Assembly: GCF_047511655.1 (NCBI RefSeq)
Contig: NC_133386.1
Coordinates: 130,885,866-130,949,865 of the forward strand
Reading direction: 5' to 3'
Origin: Castor canadensis
Taxonomy: Eukaryota; Chordata; Mammalia; Rodentia; Castoridae
Length of the DNA: 64,000 bases
Notes under the pieces: generated by a model
The model's database searches: none
Seen by the model: only the letters and a program-made list of their open reading frames with translations
What the model was told of the DNA's origin: nothing
Made by a program: the position numbers and the translations under genes
In this document: positions 23,546 through 35,197 of the stretch, one piece after another
Layout: each line of letters begins with the position of its first letter
Position numbering within the stretch: the stretch's first letter is position 1

Positions 23546-23965
23546 TGCTGTGATGTATAAATGAGTTAAAGCACACAAGGAGTCAGGGATACAGTTCAGC
23601 TAGACTGCTTGCCTAGCATGCCCAAAGGCCTGGCTTTGACCTCCAGCCAGGGGAGGTCAAATGATTCCAGGGGCTTAGCACAGGGCCTGGCCCATCGTAA
23701 CTGCTGTCCAGCAGCAGTTGCCACTGCCCCTCTAACCTCCCTTTGTGCCTCTTTTCTACCCATCCTGCTGGGCAGGCTACACTTTTCTCCTATGCCTCTG
23801 GCCTTTGGTACTGGAGTTCCTCCCTTGCAACCATTTTCCTGGCCACCTCCCACCATCCTTCATCTTAGCTCAGGCAGAGTTAGCTGCTTCTTTCTCCTGT
23901 ACTCTGCCCTCTCAGAACCTAGGCATACTTCTATCACAGCTATTTTCATACTTCTTGTCACTGTT
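23546..23965. other. Unique stretch with short SINE-like start
   Basis: 'gggatacagttcagctagac' at about 23,586 looks like the start of a worn ID-type element. The C-rich rest has open frames on both strands (133 codons at 23,609-24,010), but no protein family was recognised. Confidence 0.4.
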
Positions 23966-24412
23966 TATTTAAAATGTACCCAGAATGCCCATCAACAGAT
24001 GGATGGATAAACAAAAATGTGATGTATACATAGAACAGAATATTACTCAGCCTTAAAAGGAAAGAAATTCCAACTGCATCCATGCTACAACATGGATGAT
24101 ATTTGAGGACATTGCATGGAATAAGCTAATCACAAAAGGACAAATACTGTAGGAGTCCACTGACAGGAGGTACCCAGGATAGATAGGGAAATTCATAGAC
24201 ACAAAGTAGCATAGTGGTTACAAGTAGCTTAGGAGAGGGAAGAGAAAGGGAACCATTGTTTCCTGATTACTGAGTTTCAGTTTTGGAAAATGAAGTCATG
24301 GAAGTGGATGGCAGTGACAGTTGCACATTATAAATTTATTTAGTGCCACCAAATGGTATATTTAAAATGGTTACAATGGTAAATTTTATGTGATGTATAT
24401 TTTACTACAAAA
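23966..24412 (+). repeat. Old L1 3' end, forward
   Basis: 'gcccatcaacagatggatgg' and 'gaatattactcagccttaa' are the old mammalian L1 end of ORF2. They are followed by an L1M-type 3' UTR ('taaatttatttagtgcc', 'tatattttactacaaaaa'). Coding frames are lost. Confidence 0.85.
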
Positions 24413-24417
24413 AAATG

Positions 24418-24562
24418 TACACTGGGTGCGGTGGTACACAGCTATAATCCCAGCACTTAAGAGGCTGAGGCAGGAGGATGGAGAGTTCCAGGCCATCCTG
24501 AGCTACATACTGAGACCCTGTCTCAAACAAAACAAAACAAGACAAAAAATAAACAAAAATAG
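24418..24562 (+). repeat. B1-type SINE, forward
   Basis: 'actgggtgcggtggtacaca', 'gaggctgaggcaggaggat' and a CAAAA-rich tail. It landed directly at the old L1 A-tail. Confidence 0.9.
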
Positions 24563-24574
24563 CTAAAAATGACA

Positions 24575-24880
24575 TGAGAACCAGTTTTAGCCTGGTTTCG
24601 AGCTATGTGATCTGGTATAAAATATGCATCTTTTCCAAGCTTCCATTTCTTCCTCTGTAACAATGGGTAACATTCCTTCTTAAAGAGGTGTGTGTAATCC
24701 TTGATAGAGAGTCTAGGATTGATAAGCTCTCAGGTATTTTCTCTCATTATCATTAAATTGTGATCTCTCTGGGAGTAGGCTCTGTCCGTATCCATTGTGA
24801 TTGTCTCCCAGAGGCTTACCACATCAGGTGCTCAGTGCCTGGGTATGGAACAAATGAATGACTGGACAGTCTCCCATTTC
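24575..24880 (+). repeat. MIR/L2-type relics, forward
   Basis: 'gagctatgtgatctggtat' (MIR-like) at about 24,598, and an L2-type 3' end at 24,760-24,870 ('gctcagtgcctgggta', 'caaatgaatgactg'). Both are degraded. Confidence 0.45.
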
Positions 24881-25091
24881 AAGTTCTTTCCTTAGTAAGT
24901 CTTAAGTGAGGTGTGAGAACCCACGGAGACCCCCAGACCTCTGCATGGTGTCCATGGTCTTAAACTTATTTTCATAATAATGCAAAGATGTTATTTGCTT
25001 TTTTCAATCTGTTTCTCACCCAAGTATAGAGTATTGAGTATTCATTGATCCTGTTTCAGATTCCACATTTCAACTGACCTTTAAGAAACTC

Positions 25092-25207
25092 CCATGAAGT
25101 GGTGTGACAGGGTACTTCTGTATTCCAGCACTCAGGAGGTTGAGGAAAGAGGATGGTGTAGCCAGCCTAGGCTACATAGTGATACCTTGTCTCAAAACAA
25201 ACACCCT
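25092..25207 (+). repeat. B1-type SINE, forward
   Basis: 'tattccagcactcaggaggt', 'gccagcctaggctacatagt' and 'accttgtctcaaaacaaac'. Confidence 0.8.
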
Positions 25208-25453
25208 CCTAACTTGGCAAGTTTTAGTGAAGTGTCAAAGAAAAACATCTACACTTATCTGAAAAGCAATTAAAGTACTCTTCCCTTTTCCAACTAATGA
25301 TTTTTTCATTAGACTTCAGCCCAAAGAATATATTGCAGCAGGCTGACTGTAAAAGTAAATGCAAAAATTGAACTGCACTCTAATAATCCAGATGACAAAA
25401 GGTTACAAAATATAAGCAATAAAAGCTCCTTCTATAGTTTTTTTTGTTTTAAA

Positions 25454-25465
25454 AAATATAGTTAT
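25454..25465 (+). repeat. Target-site duplication, left copy, of the 8.7 kb L1 block
   Basis: 'aaatatagttat' here is repeated exactly at 34,195-34,206, immediately after the final A-rich tail. The L1 body starts right after it. This shows that the left end and the last 3' end belong to one insertion event. Confidence 0.85.
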
Positions 25466-25489
25466 ACCAAAGTGAAACAAAGAACACGA

Positions 25490-26336
25490 TTAATAGATAA
25501 ATGAACTCAGGACAAAAATAGACAACATTAAAGAGGAAACAATCCAGGATATGGAAAACCTCAGAAAAAAGAACGAAACAGAATTGCAAAACAAAATGGA
25601 AGGCCAATCCAGCAGAATAGAACAAACAGAAGACAGAATCTCAGAACTCAAAGATGAAATGGTAATTAAAGGAAAAACCAAAGAACTATTAGTTAAACAA
25701 CTCAAGACCTGTGAAAAGAAAATGTAAGAACTCACCAACTCCATCAAAAGCCAAAACCTGAGAATCATGGGCATTGAAGAAGGAGAAGAGGTGCAAGCAA
25801 AGGGAATGTGTAATATATTCAACAAAATAATAACAGAAAATTTCCCAAATCTAGAGAAAGCTATTCCCATACAGATGCAAGAGGCCTGCAGGACATCAAA
25901 CAGACCAGATCAAAATAGAACTACCCCACGACATATCATCATTAAAACAACAAGTTCAGAAACTAGGGAAAGAACATTGAAGGCTGTAAGAGAGAAAAAA
26001 CAAATAACATACAAAGGCAAACCCATCAAAATCACAGCAGACTTCTCAACAGAAATATTAAAAGCAAGAAGAGCTTGGGGAGAGATCTTCCGGGCACTGA
26101 ATGAAAATAACTTCAACCCCAGGATACTCTACCCAGCAAAACTATCATTCAAAACAGATGGAGCAATAAAAGTCTTCCATGATAAGCAGAAACTAAAACA
26201 ATATGTGACCACAAAGCCACCACTACAAAAGATTCTTCAAGGGATTCTGCACACAGAAAGTGAAACCCAACATAACCATAAAAGGACAGGCAGCACCAAA
26301 CTACAGGAAAAGAAAAAGCAAGAAAGTAGAGAGTAA
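25490..26336 (+). pseudogene. L1 ORF1 remnant (RNA-binding protein), 5'-truncated
   Basis: A frame from about 25,767 codes for 189 residues with the conserved L1 ORF1p RRM and C-terminal domains: a NLRIMGIEEGEE region, RHIIIKTTSSETRERTLKA, YKGKPIKITADFS and RILYPAKLSF. The sequence just upstream (25,490-25,726) has coiled-coil character (EETIQDMENLRK-type, basic/acidic heptads) and ends in a stop (TAA at 25,726) that splits the ORF. ORF1p normally trimerises and packages L1 RNA in the cytoplasm. The N-terminal third is missing through 5' truncation. Confidence 0.9.
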
Positions 26337-26375
26337 CCTCAACTTAGGTACACACAATCAAACCTTCAAACAACT

Positions 26376-29300
26376 AAGACAACTAAGTAACAGGAATCAC
26401 CACATACCTATCAGTACTAACACTTAATGTTAACAGACTTAATGCCCCCATCAAAAGGCACCGTTTGACAAAATGGATTAAAAAGGAAGATCCAACAATT
26501 TGCTGCTTACAGGAGGCCCATCTCACCAACAGAAATAAGCATAGGCTTAAGATGAAAGGCTGGAAGAAGATTTACCACGCCAATGGCCCCCGAAAACAGG
26601 CAGGAGTAGCAATACTTATCTCTGACAAAGGAGACTTCAAACCTACATTGATCAAATGAGATAAAGGACATTCCATACTAATAAAAGGGGAAATAGACCA
26701 AAAGGAAATAACAATTATCAACCTATCTGCAACCAATGTCAATGCACCCAATTTCATCAAACATACCCAAAAGACCTAAAAGCATATATTAATGCCAACA
26801 CAGTGGTCGTAGGAGACTTTAACACCCCATTATCATCAATAGATAGGTCATCCAAACAAAAAATCAATAAAGAAATTCAAGATCTAAAATATACAGTAGA
26901 GCAAATGGACCTACTTGATGTCTACAGAACATTTCATCCAACTTCTACACAACATACATTCTTCTCAGCAGCCCATGGAACCTTCTCCAAAATAGATCAT
27001 ATCCTAGGGCACAAAGTAAGCCTCAGCAAATATAAGAAAATAGAAATTATATCATGCATACTATCTGAACACAATGCAATAAAATGAGAACTCAACAACA
27101 AAAGTAAAGACAAAAAACATGCAAACAGCTGGAAAATGAATAACTCATTACTTAATGAACAATGGGTCATTGATGAAATAAAAGAGGAAATTAAAAAGTA
27201 CCTGGAAGTCAATGAAAATGAAAACACAACCTACCAGAACCTATGGGACACAGCAAAGGCAGTCCTGAGAGGAAAGTTTATAGCCATGAGTGCATATATT
27301 AAAAAGACAGAAAAATCCCAAATCAATGACCTAATGATACATCTCAAACTCCTAAAAAAACAAGAACAAGCAAATCCCAAAACAAATAGAAGGAGAGAAA
27401 TAATAAATCAACAAAAAAGAAACCAAAAAAAAAAAATACTAAGAATTAATGAAACAAAAAGTTGGTTCTTTGAAAAAATAAACAAGATCAACAGACTCCT
27501 GGCAAACCTGACTAAAATGAGGACAGAAAAAATCCAAATTAGTAGAATCAGGAATGCAAAAGGGAGATAACAACAAACACCATGGAAGTCCAGGAAATCA
27601 TCAGAGACTACTTTGAGAACCTATATTCAAATAAATTTGAAAATCTTAAAGAAATGGACAGATTTCTAGATACATATGATCATCCAAAACTGAACCAAGA
27701 GGAAATTAATCACCTGAATAGATCTATAACACAAAATGAAATTGAAGCAGCAATCAAAAGTCTCCCCAAAAAGAAAAGTCCAGGACCTATGGATTCTCTG
27801 CTGAATTCTATCAGACCTTTAAAGAAGAACTGATACCAACCCTCCTTAAACTGTTCAACGAAATAGAAAGGGAAGGAAAACTGCCTAACACATTTTATGA
27901 AGCCAATATTATACTTATCCCCAAACCAGGCAAAGACACCTCCAAAAAGGAGAACTATAGTCCAATCTCCTTAATGAACATTGATGCAAAAATCGTCAAA
28001 AAAAATAATGGCAAACCGAATTCAACAACACATCAAAAGGATTATTCACCACGACCAAGTAGGCTTCATCCCAGGAATGCAGGGGTGGTTCAACATAGGA
28101 AAATCAATAAACGTAATAAACCACATTAACAGAAGCAAAGACAAAAACCACTTGATCAACTCAATAGATGCAGAAAAAGCCTTTGATAAGATCCAACATC
28201 ATTTCATGATAAAAGCTCTAAGAAAACTAGGAATAGAAGGAAAGTACCTCAACATTATAAAAGCTATATATGACAAACCTACAGCCAGCATTATACTTAA
28301 TGGAGAAAAACTAAAACCATTCCCTCTAAAATCAGGAACAAGAAAAGGATGCCCACTATCTCCACTCCTATTCAACATAGTACTGGAATTCCTAGCCACG
28401 GCAATTAGGCAAGAAGAAGGAATAACAGGAATACAAATAGGTAATGAAACTGTCAAAATATCCCTATTTGCAGATGACATGATCCTATACCTTAAAGACC
28501 CAAAAAACTCTACTCAGAAGCTCCTAGACACCATCGATAGCTATAGCAAGGTAGCAGGATATAAAATTGTCATAGAAAAATCATTAGCATTTCTATACAC
28601 TAATAATGAACAAACTGAAAAAGAATATATGAAAACAATTCCATTTACAATAGCCTCAAAAAAAATCAAATACCTAGGTGTAAACCTAACAAAAGATGTA
28701 AAAGACCTCTACAAGGAAAACTATACACTTCTGAAGAAAGAGATTGAGGAAGACTATAGAAAGTGGAGAGATCTCCCATGTTCATGGATTGGTAGAATCA
28801 ACATAGTAAAAATGTCGATACTCCCAAAAGTGATCTACATGTTTAATGCAATTCCCATCAAAATTCCAATGACATTCATTAAAGAGATTGAAAAATCTAC
28901 TGTTAAATTTATATGGAAACACAGGAAGCCACGAATAGCCAAGGCAATACTCAGTCAAAAGAACAATGCAGGAGTTATCACAATACCTGACTTCAAACTG
29001 TATTACAAAGCAATAACAATAAAAACAGCATGGTACTGGCACAAAAACAGACATGAAGACCAGTGGAACAGAATAGAGGACCCAGATATGAAGCCACAAA
29101 ACTATAACCAACTTGTCTTTGACAAAGGAGCTAAAAATATATGATGGAGAAATAGCAGCCTCTTCAACAAAAACTGCTGGGAAAACTGGTTAGCAGTCTG
29201 CAAAAAATTGAAACTAGATCCATGTATATCACCCTGTACCAATATTAACTCAAAATGGATCAAGGATCTTAATAGCAGACCCCAAACTCTAAAGTTGATA

Positions 29301-29400
29301 GAGGAAAGAGTAGGAAATACTCTGGAATTAGTAGGTATAGGTAAGAACTTTCTCAATGAAACCCCAGCAGCACAGTAACTAAGAGATAGCATAGATAAAT
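26376..29400 (+). pseudogene. L1 ORF2 remnant: endonuclease and reverse transcriptase
   Basis: The endonuclease part starts near 26,400 with CCLQEAHL at 26,502-26,525 (the metal-binding QE of the APE-like family), followed by VVVGDFNTPLS at 26,803-26,835 and the SDH-like SEHNAIK at 27,067-27,087. The RT part holds [15 protein letters not shown] (28,335-28,379) and the catalytic [11 protein letters not shown] (28,461-28,493). Breaks include TGA at 26,657-26,659 (Trp position), a stop at 27,088 (Trp position), frame changes near 26,780, 27,568, 27,830 and 28,000, TGA at 29,143 and TAA at 29,378. ORF2p would nick DNA and copy L1 RNA, but this copy cannot. Confidence 0.92.
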
Positions 29401-30675
29401 GGGACCTCATGAAACTAAAAAGCTTCTGTTCATCAAAAGAAATGGTCTCTAAACTGAAGAGAACACCCACAGAGTGGGAGAAAATATTTGCCAGCTATAC
29501 ATCAGACAAAGGACTGATAACCAGAATATATAGGGAACTTAAAAAACTAAATTCTCCCAAAACTAATAAACCAGTAAAGAAATGGGCAAGTGAACTAAAT
29601 AGAACTTTCTCAAAAGAAGAAATTCAAATGGCCAAAAAACACATGAAAAAATGCTCACCATCTCTAGCAATAAAGGAAATGCAAATTAAAACCACACTAA
29701 GATTCCACCTCACCCCTGTTAGAATAGCCATCATCAGCAACATCACCACCAACAGGTGTTGGCGAGGATGCGGGGAAAAAGGAACCCTCTTACACTGTTG
29801 GTGGGAATGTAAACTAGTACAACCACTCTGGAAAAAAATTTGGAGGCTCCTTAAAAAGCTAAACATTGATCTACCATTTGATCCAGCAATACCACTCTTG
29901 GGGATATACCCAAAAGACTGTTACTCCAGAGGCACCTGCACATCCATGTTTATTGCGCCACTATTCACAATAGCCAAGTTATGGAAACAGCCAAGATGTC
30001 CCACCACTGACGAATGGATTAAGAAAATGTGGTATCTATACACAATGGAATTTTATGCAGCCATGAAGAAAAACAAAATGTTATCATTTGCTGGTAAATG
30101 GATGGAATTGGAGAACATCATTCTGAGTGAGGTTAGCCTGGCCCAAAAGACCAAAAATCGTATGTTCTCCCTCATATGTGGACATTAGATCAAGGGCAAC
30201 ACAATGAGGGGATTGGACTTTGAGCACATGATAAAAGCGAGAGCACACAAGGGAGGGGTGAGGATAGGTAAGACACCTAAAAAGCTAGCTAGCATTTGTT
30301 GCCCTTAACGCAGAGAAACTAAAGCAGATACCTTAAAAGCAACTGAGGCCAATAGGAAAAGGGGACCAGGAGCTAGAGAAAAGGTGAGATCAAAAAGAAT
30401 TAACCTAGAAGGTAACACACATGCACAGGAAATCAATGTGAGTCAATGCCCTGTATAGCTATCCTTATCTCAACCAGCAAAAGCCCTTGTTCCTTCCTGT
30501 TATTGCTTATACTCTCTCTACAACAAAATTAGAGATAAGGGCAAAATAGTTTCTGCTGGGTATTGGGGGGGGAGAGGGAGGGGGCTGAGTGGGTGGTAAG
30601 GGAGGGGGTGGGGGCAGGGGGGAGAAATGACCCAAGCCTTGTATGCACATATGAATAATAAAATTTTTAAAAAAA
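28911..30675 (+). repeat. L1 tail unit 1
   Basis: Carries the end of ORF2 (259-codon frame 29,409-30,188, including [15 protein letters not shown] and the tail-end [17 protein letters not shown]), the 3' UTR with the G-rich tract at 30,564-30,621, and the 'aataataaaatttttaaaaa' end. Its first ~235 bases differ from units 2 and 3 at about nine places. From 29,146 on I saw only two differences from unit 2 (29,568 and 30,011). Confidence 0.9.
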
Positions 30676-32442
30676 TTATATGGAAACACAAGAGGCCACA
30701 AATAGCCAAGGCAATACTCAGTCAAAAGAACAATGCTGGAGGTATCACAATACCTGACTTCAAACTATATTACAAAGCAATAACAATAAAAGCAGCATGG
30801 TACTGGCACAAAAACAGACATGAAGACCAGTGGAACAGAATAGAGGACCCAGATATGAAGCCCCACGACTATAACCAACTTGTCTTTGACAAAGGTGCTA
30901 AAAATATATGAAGGAGAAATAGCAGCCTCTTCAACAAAAACTGCTGGGAAAACTGGTTAGCAGTCTGCAAAAAATTGAAACTAGATCCATGTATATCACC
31001 CTGTACCAATATTAACTCAAAATGGATCAAGGATCTTAATAGCAGACCCCAAACTCTAAAGTTGATAGAGGAAAGAGTAGGAAATACTCTGGAATTAGTA
31101 GGTATAGGTAAGAACTTTCTCAATGAAACCCCAGCAGCACAGTAACTAAGAGATAGCATAGATAAATGGGACCTCATGAAACTAAAAAGCTTCTGTTCAT
31201 CAAAAGAAATGGTCTCTAAACTGAAGAGAACACCCACAGAGTGGGAGAAAATATTTGCCAGCTATACATCAGACAAAGGACTGATAACCAGAATATATAG
31301 GGAACTTAAAAAACTAAATTCTCCCAAAACTAATGAACCAGTAAAGAAATGGGCAAGTGAACTAAATAGAACTTTCTCAAAAGAAGAAATTCAAATGGCC
31401 AAAAAACACATGAAAAAATGCTCACCATCTCTAGCAATAAAGGAAATGCAAATTAAAACCACACTAAGATTCCACCTCACCCCTGTTAGAATAGCCATCA
31501 TCAGCAACATCACCACCAACAGGTGTTGGCGAGGATGCGGGGAAAAAGGAACCCTCTTACACTGTTGGTGGGAATGTAAACTAGTACAACCACTCTGGAA
31601 AAAAATTTGGAGGCTCCTTAAAAAGCTAAACATTGATCTACCATTTGATCCAGCAATACCACTCTTGGGGATATACCCAAAAGACTGTTACTCCAGAGGC
31701 ACCTGCACATCCATGTTTATTGCGCCACTATTCACAATAGCCAAGTTATGGAAACAGCCAAGATGTCCCACCACTGATGAATGGATTAAGAAAATGTGGT
31801 ATCTATACACAATGGAATTTTATGCAGCCATGAAGAAAAACAAAATGTTATCATTTGCTGGTAAATGGATGGAATTGGAGAACATCATTCTGAGTGAGGT
31901 TAGCCTGGCCCAAAAGACCAAAAATCGTATGTTCTCCCTCATATGTGGACATTAGATCAAGGGCAACACAATGAGGGGATTGGACTTTGAGCACATGATA
32001 AAAGCGAGAGCACACAAGGGAGGGGTGAGGATAGGTAAGACACCTAAAAAGCTAGCTAGCATTTGTTGCCCTTAACGCAGAGAAACTAAAGCAGATACCT
32101 TAAAAGCAACTGAGGCCAATAGGAAAAGGGGACCAGGAGCTAGAGAAAAGGTGAGATCAAAAAGAATTAACCTAGAAGGTAACACACATGCACAGGAAAT
32201 CAATGTGAGTCAATGCCCTGTATAGCTATCCTTATCTCAACCAGCAAAAGCCCTTGTTCCTTCCTGTTATTGCTTATACTCTCTCTACAACAAAATTAGA
32301 GATAAGGGCAAAATAGTTTCTGCTGGGTATTGGGGGGGGAGAGGGAGGGGGCTGAGTGGGTGGTAAGGGAGGGGGTGGGGGCAGGGGGGAGAAATGACCC
32401 AAGCCTTGTATGCACATATGAATAATAAAATTTTTAAAAAAA
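30676..32442 (+). repeat. L1 tail unit 2
   Basis: 1,767 bases. It starts abruptly at 'ttatatggaaacacaagagg' inside ORF2, directly after unit 1's A-rich end. It carries frames 30,627-30,911 and 31,176-31,955, shares the TGA (30,909-30,911) and TAA stops with unit 1, and has the same 3' end and G-rich tract (32,331-32,388). Confidence 0.9.
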
Positions 32443-34194
32443 TTATATGGAAACACAAGAGGCCACAAATAGCCAAGGCAATACTCAGTCAAAAGAACAA
32501 TGCTGGAGGTATCACAATACCTGACTTCAAACTATATTACAAAGCAATAACAATAAAAGCAGCATGGTACTGGCACAAAAACAGACATGAAGACCAGTGG
32601 AACAGAATAGAGGACCCAGATATGAAGCCCCACGACTATAACCAACTTGTCTTTGACAAAGGTGCTAAAAATATATGAAGGAGAAATAGCAGCCTCTTCA
32701 ACAAAAACTGCTGGGAAAACTGGTTAGCAGTCTGCAAAAAATTGAAACTAGATCCATGTATATCACCCTGTACCAATATTAACTCAAAATGGATCAAGGA
32801 TCTTAATAGCAGACCCCAAACTCTAAAGTTGATAGAGGAAAGAGTAGGAAATACTCTGGAATTAGTAGGTATAGGTAAGAACTTTCTCAATGAAACCCCA
32901 GCAGCACAGTAACTAAGAGATAGCATAGATAAATGGGACCTCATGAAACTAAAAAGCTTCTGTTCATCAAAAGAAATGGTCTCTAAACTGAAGAGAACAC
33001 CCACAGAGTGGGAGAAAATATTTGCCAGCTATACATCAGACAAAGGACTGATAACCAGAATATATAGGGAACTTAAAAAACTAAATTCTCCCAAAACTAA
33101 TGAACCAGTAAAGAAATGGGCAAGTGAACTAAATAGAACTTTCTCAAAAGAAGAAATTCAAATGGCCAAAAAACACATGAAAAAATGCTCACCATCTCTA
33201 GCAATAAAGGAAATGCAAATTAAAACCACACTAAGATTCCACCTCACCCCTGTTAGAATAGCCATCATCAGCAACACCACCAACAACAGGTGTTGGCGAG
33301 GATGCGGGGGAAAAAGGAACCCTCTTACACTGTTGGTGGGAATGTAAACTAGTACAACCACTCTGGAAAAAAATTTGGAGGCTCCTTAAAAAGCTAAACA
33401 TTGATCTACCATTTGATCCAGCAATACCACTCTTGGGGATATACCCAAAAGACTGTGACACAGGTTACTCCAGAGGCACCTGCACACCCATGTTTATTGC
33501 AGCACTATTCACAATAGCCAAGTTATGGAAACAGCCAAGATGCCCCACTACTGACGAATGGATTAAGAAAATGTGGTATCTATACACAATGGAATTTTAT
33601 GCAACCATGTAGAAGAACGAAATGTTATCATTCTCTGAGTGAGGTTAGCCTGGCCCAAAAGACCAAAAATCCTATGTTCTCCCTTATATGTGGACATTAG
33701 ATCAAGGGCAACACAATGAGGGGATTGGACTTTGATCACATGATAAAAGCGAGAGCACACAAGGGAGGTATGAGGATAGGTGAGACACCTAAAAAACTAG
33801 TTAGCATTTGTTGCCCTCAATGTAGAGACACTAAAGCAGATACCTTGAAAGCAAGTGGGGCCAATAGGAGAAGGGGACCAAGAACTAGAGAAAAGGTGAG
33901 ATCAAAAAGAATTAGCCTAGAAAGTAACACACATGCACAGGAAATTAATGTGAGTCAACTCCCTGTATAGCTATCCTTATCTCAACCAGCAAAAACCATA
34001 GTTCCTTCCTATTATTGCTTATACTCTCTCTTCAACAAAATTAGAGATAAGGGCAAAATAGTTTCTGCTGGGTATCTAGGGGGTGGGGGGGAGAGGGAGG
34101 GGGTGTGGTGGGTGGTAAGGGAGGGGATGGGGGCAGGGGGAAGAAATGACTCAAGCATTGTATGCACATATGAATAATTAAAAAATAAAAAAAT
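32443..34194 (+). repeat. L1 tail unit 3, with diverged 3' half
   Basis: Apparently identical to unit 2 through about 33,276, then a different L1 variant. It has an extra G in the GCGG run (33,306-33,310) that shifts the frame and ends the ORF at 33,347, a 9-base insertion at about 33,457-33,465 ('gacacaggt'), a deletion of about 30 bases near 33,633, and a different A/T tail. Only this tail is followed by the target-site duplication. Confidence 0.9.
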
Positions 34195-34206
34195 AAATAT
34201 AGTTAT
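34195..34206 (+). repeat. Target-site duplication, right copy, of the L1 block
   Basis: Exact repeat of 25,454-25,465 ('aaatatagttat'). Confidence 0.85.
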
Positions 34207-34289
34207 TTTTCATTAAAACATGTTACTTATATTAGCGGACAAAAGATTTATTAAAGTTATTTCAAAAATAAATAACTAAAACTTTCAAG

Positions 34290-34562
34290 TTTTTTTTTTT
34301 TTGTGGTACTGGGGTTTGAACTCAGGGCCTACACCTTGAGCCACTCCACCAGCCCTTTTTGTGATGGGTTTTTTCAAAATAGGGTCTTGTGAACTGTTCG
34401 CCTGCACTGGCTTCTAACCTTGATCCTCCTGATCTCTTTCTCTGACTCCTAACAGTTTTCTCTTCCTCTTCTCCTTCTTCTTCTTGGCTGTATTGGGGTT
34501 TGAACTCAGGACCTAATGCTTGCTAGACAGACACTGTGCTGCATGAGCCACTGCACCAGTCC
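34290..34562 (-). repeat. Reverse B1-ID dimer and reverse ID monomer
   Basis: The dimer at 34,290-34,450 lacks part of the ID middle ('cagggcctacaccttgagcc'). The monomer at 34,485-34,562 has 'ggggtttgaactcaggacc' and 'gctagacagacactg'. They are separated by a short TTC-rich run. Confidence 0.85.
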
Positions 34563-35197
34563 AGTCTTCATTTCTAACCTGTTAAATATTGATAGCTGTA
34601 ACCCCCATGAACAATGTTCTTTGGGGTTTGTAATCATTTTTATTAGTGTAAAGGAGTCCTGAGGACACATAATTTTGAGACCTGCTCCCCTGCCTTGCAA
34701 GTGAATCACCAGCATTGCTCCAGGACAGGAATCCTCCAGCATGTGCCTTAACACTTCCTTGGATGGGGAGGCCACCACCTCCTGCAGCAGCTGGTTTTAT
34801 CTCTGGAATACTCTGTCTGCTAAGAAGTCCAGGCAATGAGTCACACTCTGTCTCTTGGACAGCGCCTCCCCTGCTAATTGGTCTTGACTTGCCCTTGGTT
34901 TCACAGTTGCACTTTGAAACCCTCTTCCAGGACTTCAAGACAGTCATCCATTGCCCTTGGTGGTGTCCCCAGATGGAATCATCAGCCTTTTTCTCAGTGA
35001 TTAAAGTGACTGAGTCACTCAGTGATTTGTAGGAAGTGTTGCCACACCAGCTAACTCACAGCTACTTTTCCAGGAACCAGATTATCTACAGCTCTACACC
35101 AAATTTGAGAAACTTATGCTATTGTGGTTTTCCCCAAAAGTTAACTTATTCCATTAGAATTGCACATGCATATTAAGGAAAATATAGTAAACAAGAT
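34563..35197. other. Unique stretch, nothing recognised
   Basis: Open frames of about 105-121 codons exist on both strands at 34,582-35,032 without domain resemblance. No splice-flanked exon candidate stands out. Confidence 0.45.

Larger units (their letters stand above)
25466..34194 (+). mobile_element. L1 retrotransposon, 5'-truncated, 3' portion triplicated in tandem
   Basis: The element starts within ORF1 and reads through ORF2 and the 3' UTR to 30,675. It then restarts twice, at about 30,676 and 32,443, from the same internal ORF2 position, each time running to the L1 3' end. The period is exactly 1,767 bases (for example 28,911, 30,678 and 32,445). A 12-base target duplication encloses the whole block. 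Stops and frameshifts disrupt all coding parts, so it is inactive. Confidence 0.92.

Noticed and set aside
28199-29470. Long reverse open frames of 93-122 codons opposite L1 ORF2
   Set aside because: Antisense shadows of conserved L1 coding sequence. The same frames recur in every L1 copy, as expected for repeats.
25466-34194. CRISPR-like or satellite array, because of the regular 1,767-base period
   Set aside because: The repeated unit is entirely L1 ORF2 and 3' UTR sequence, so it is a duplicated retrotransposon tail.
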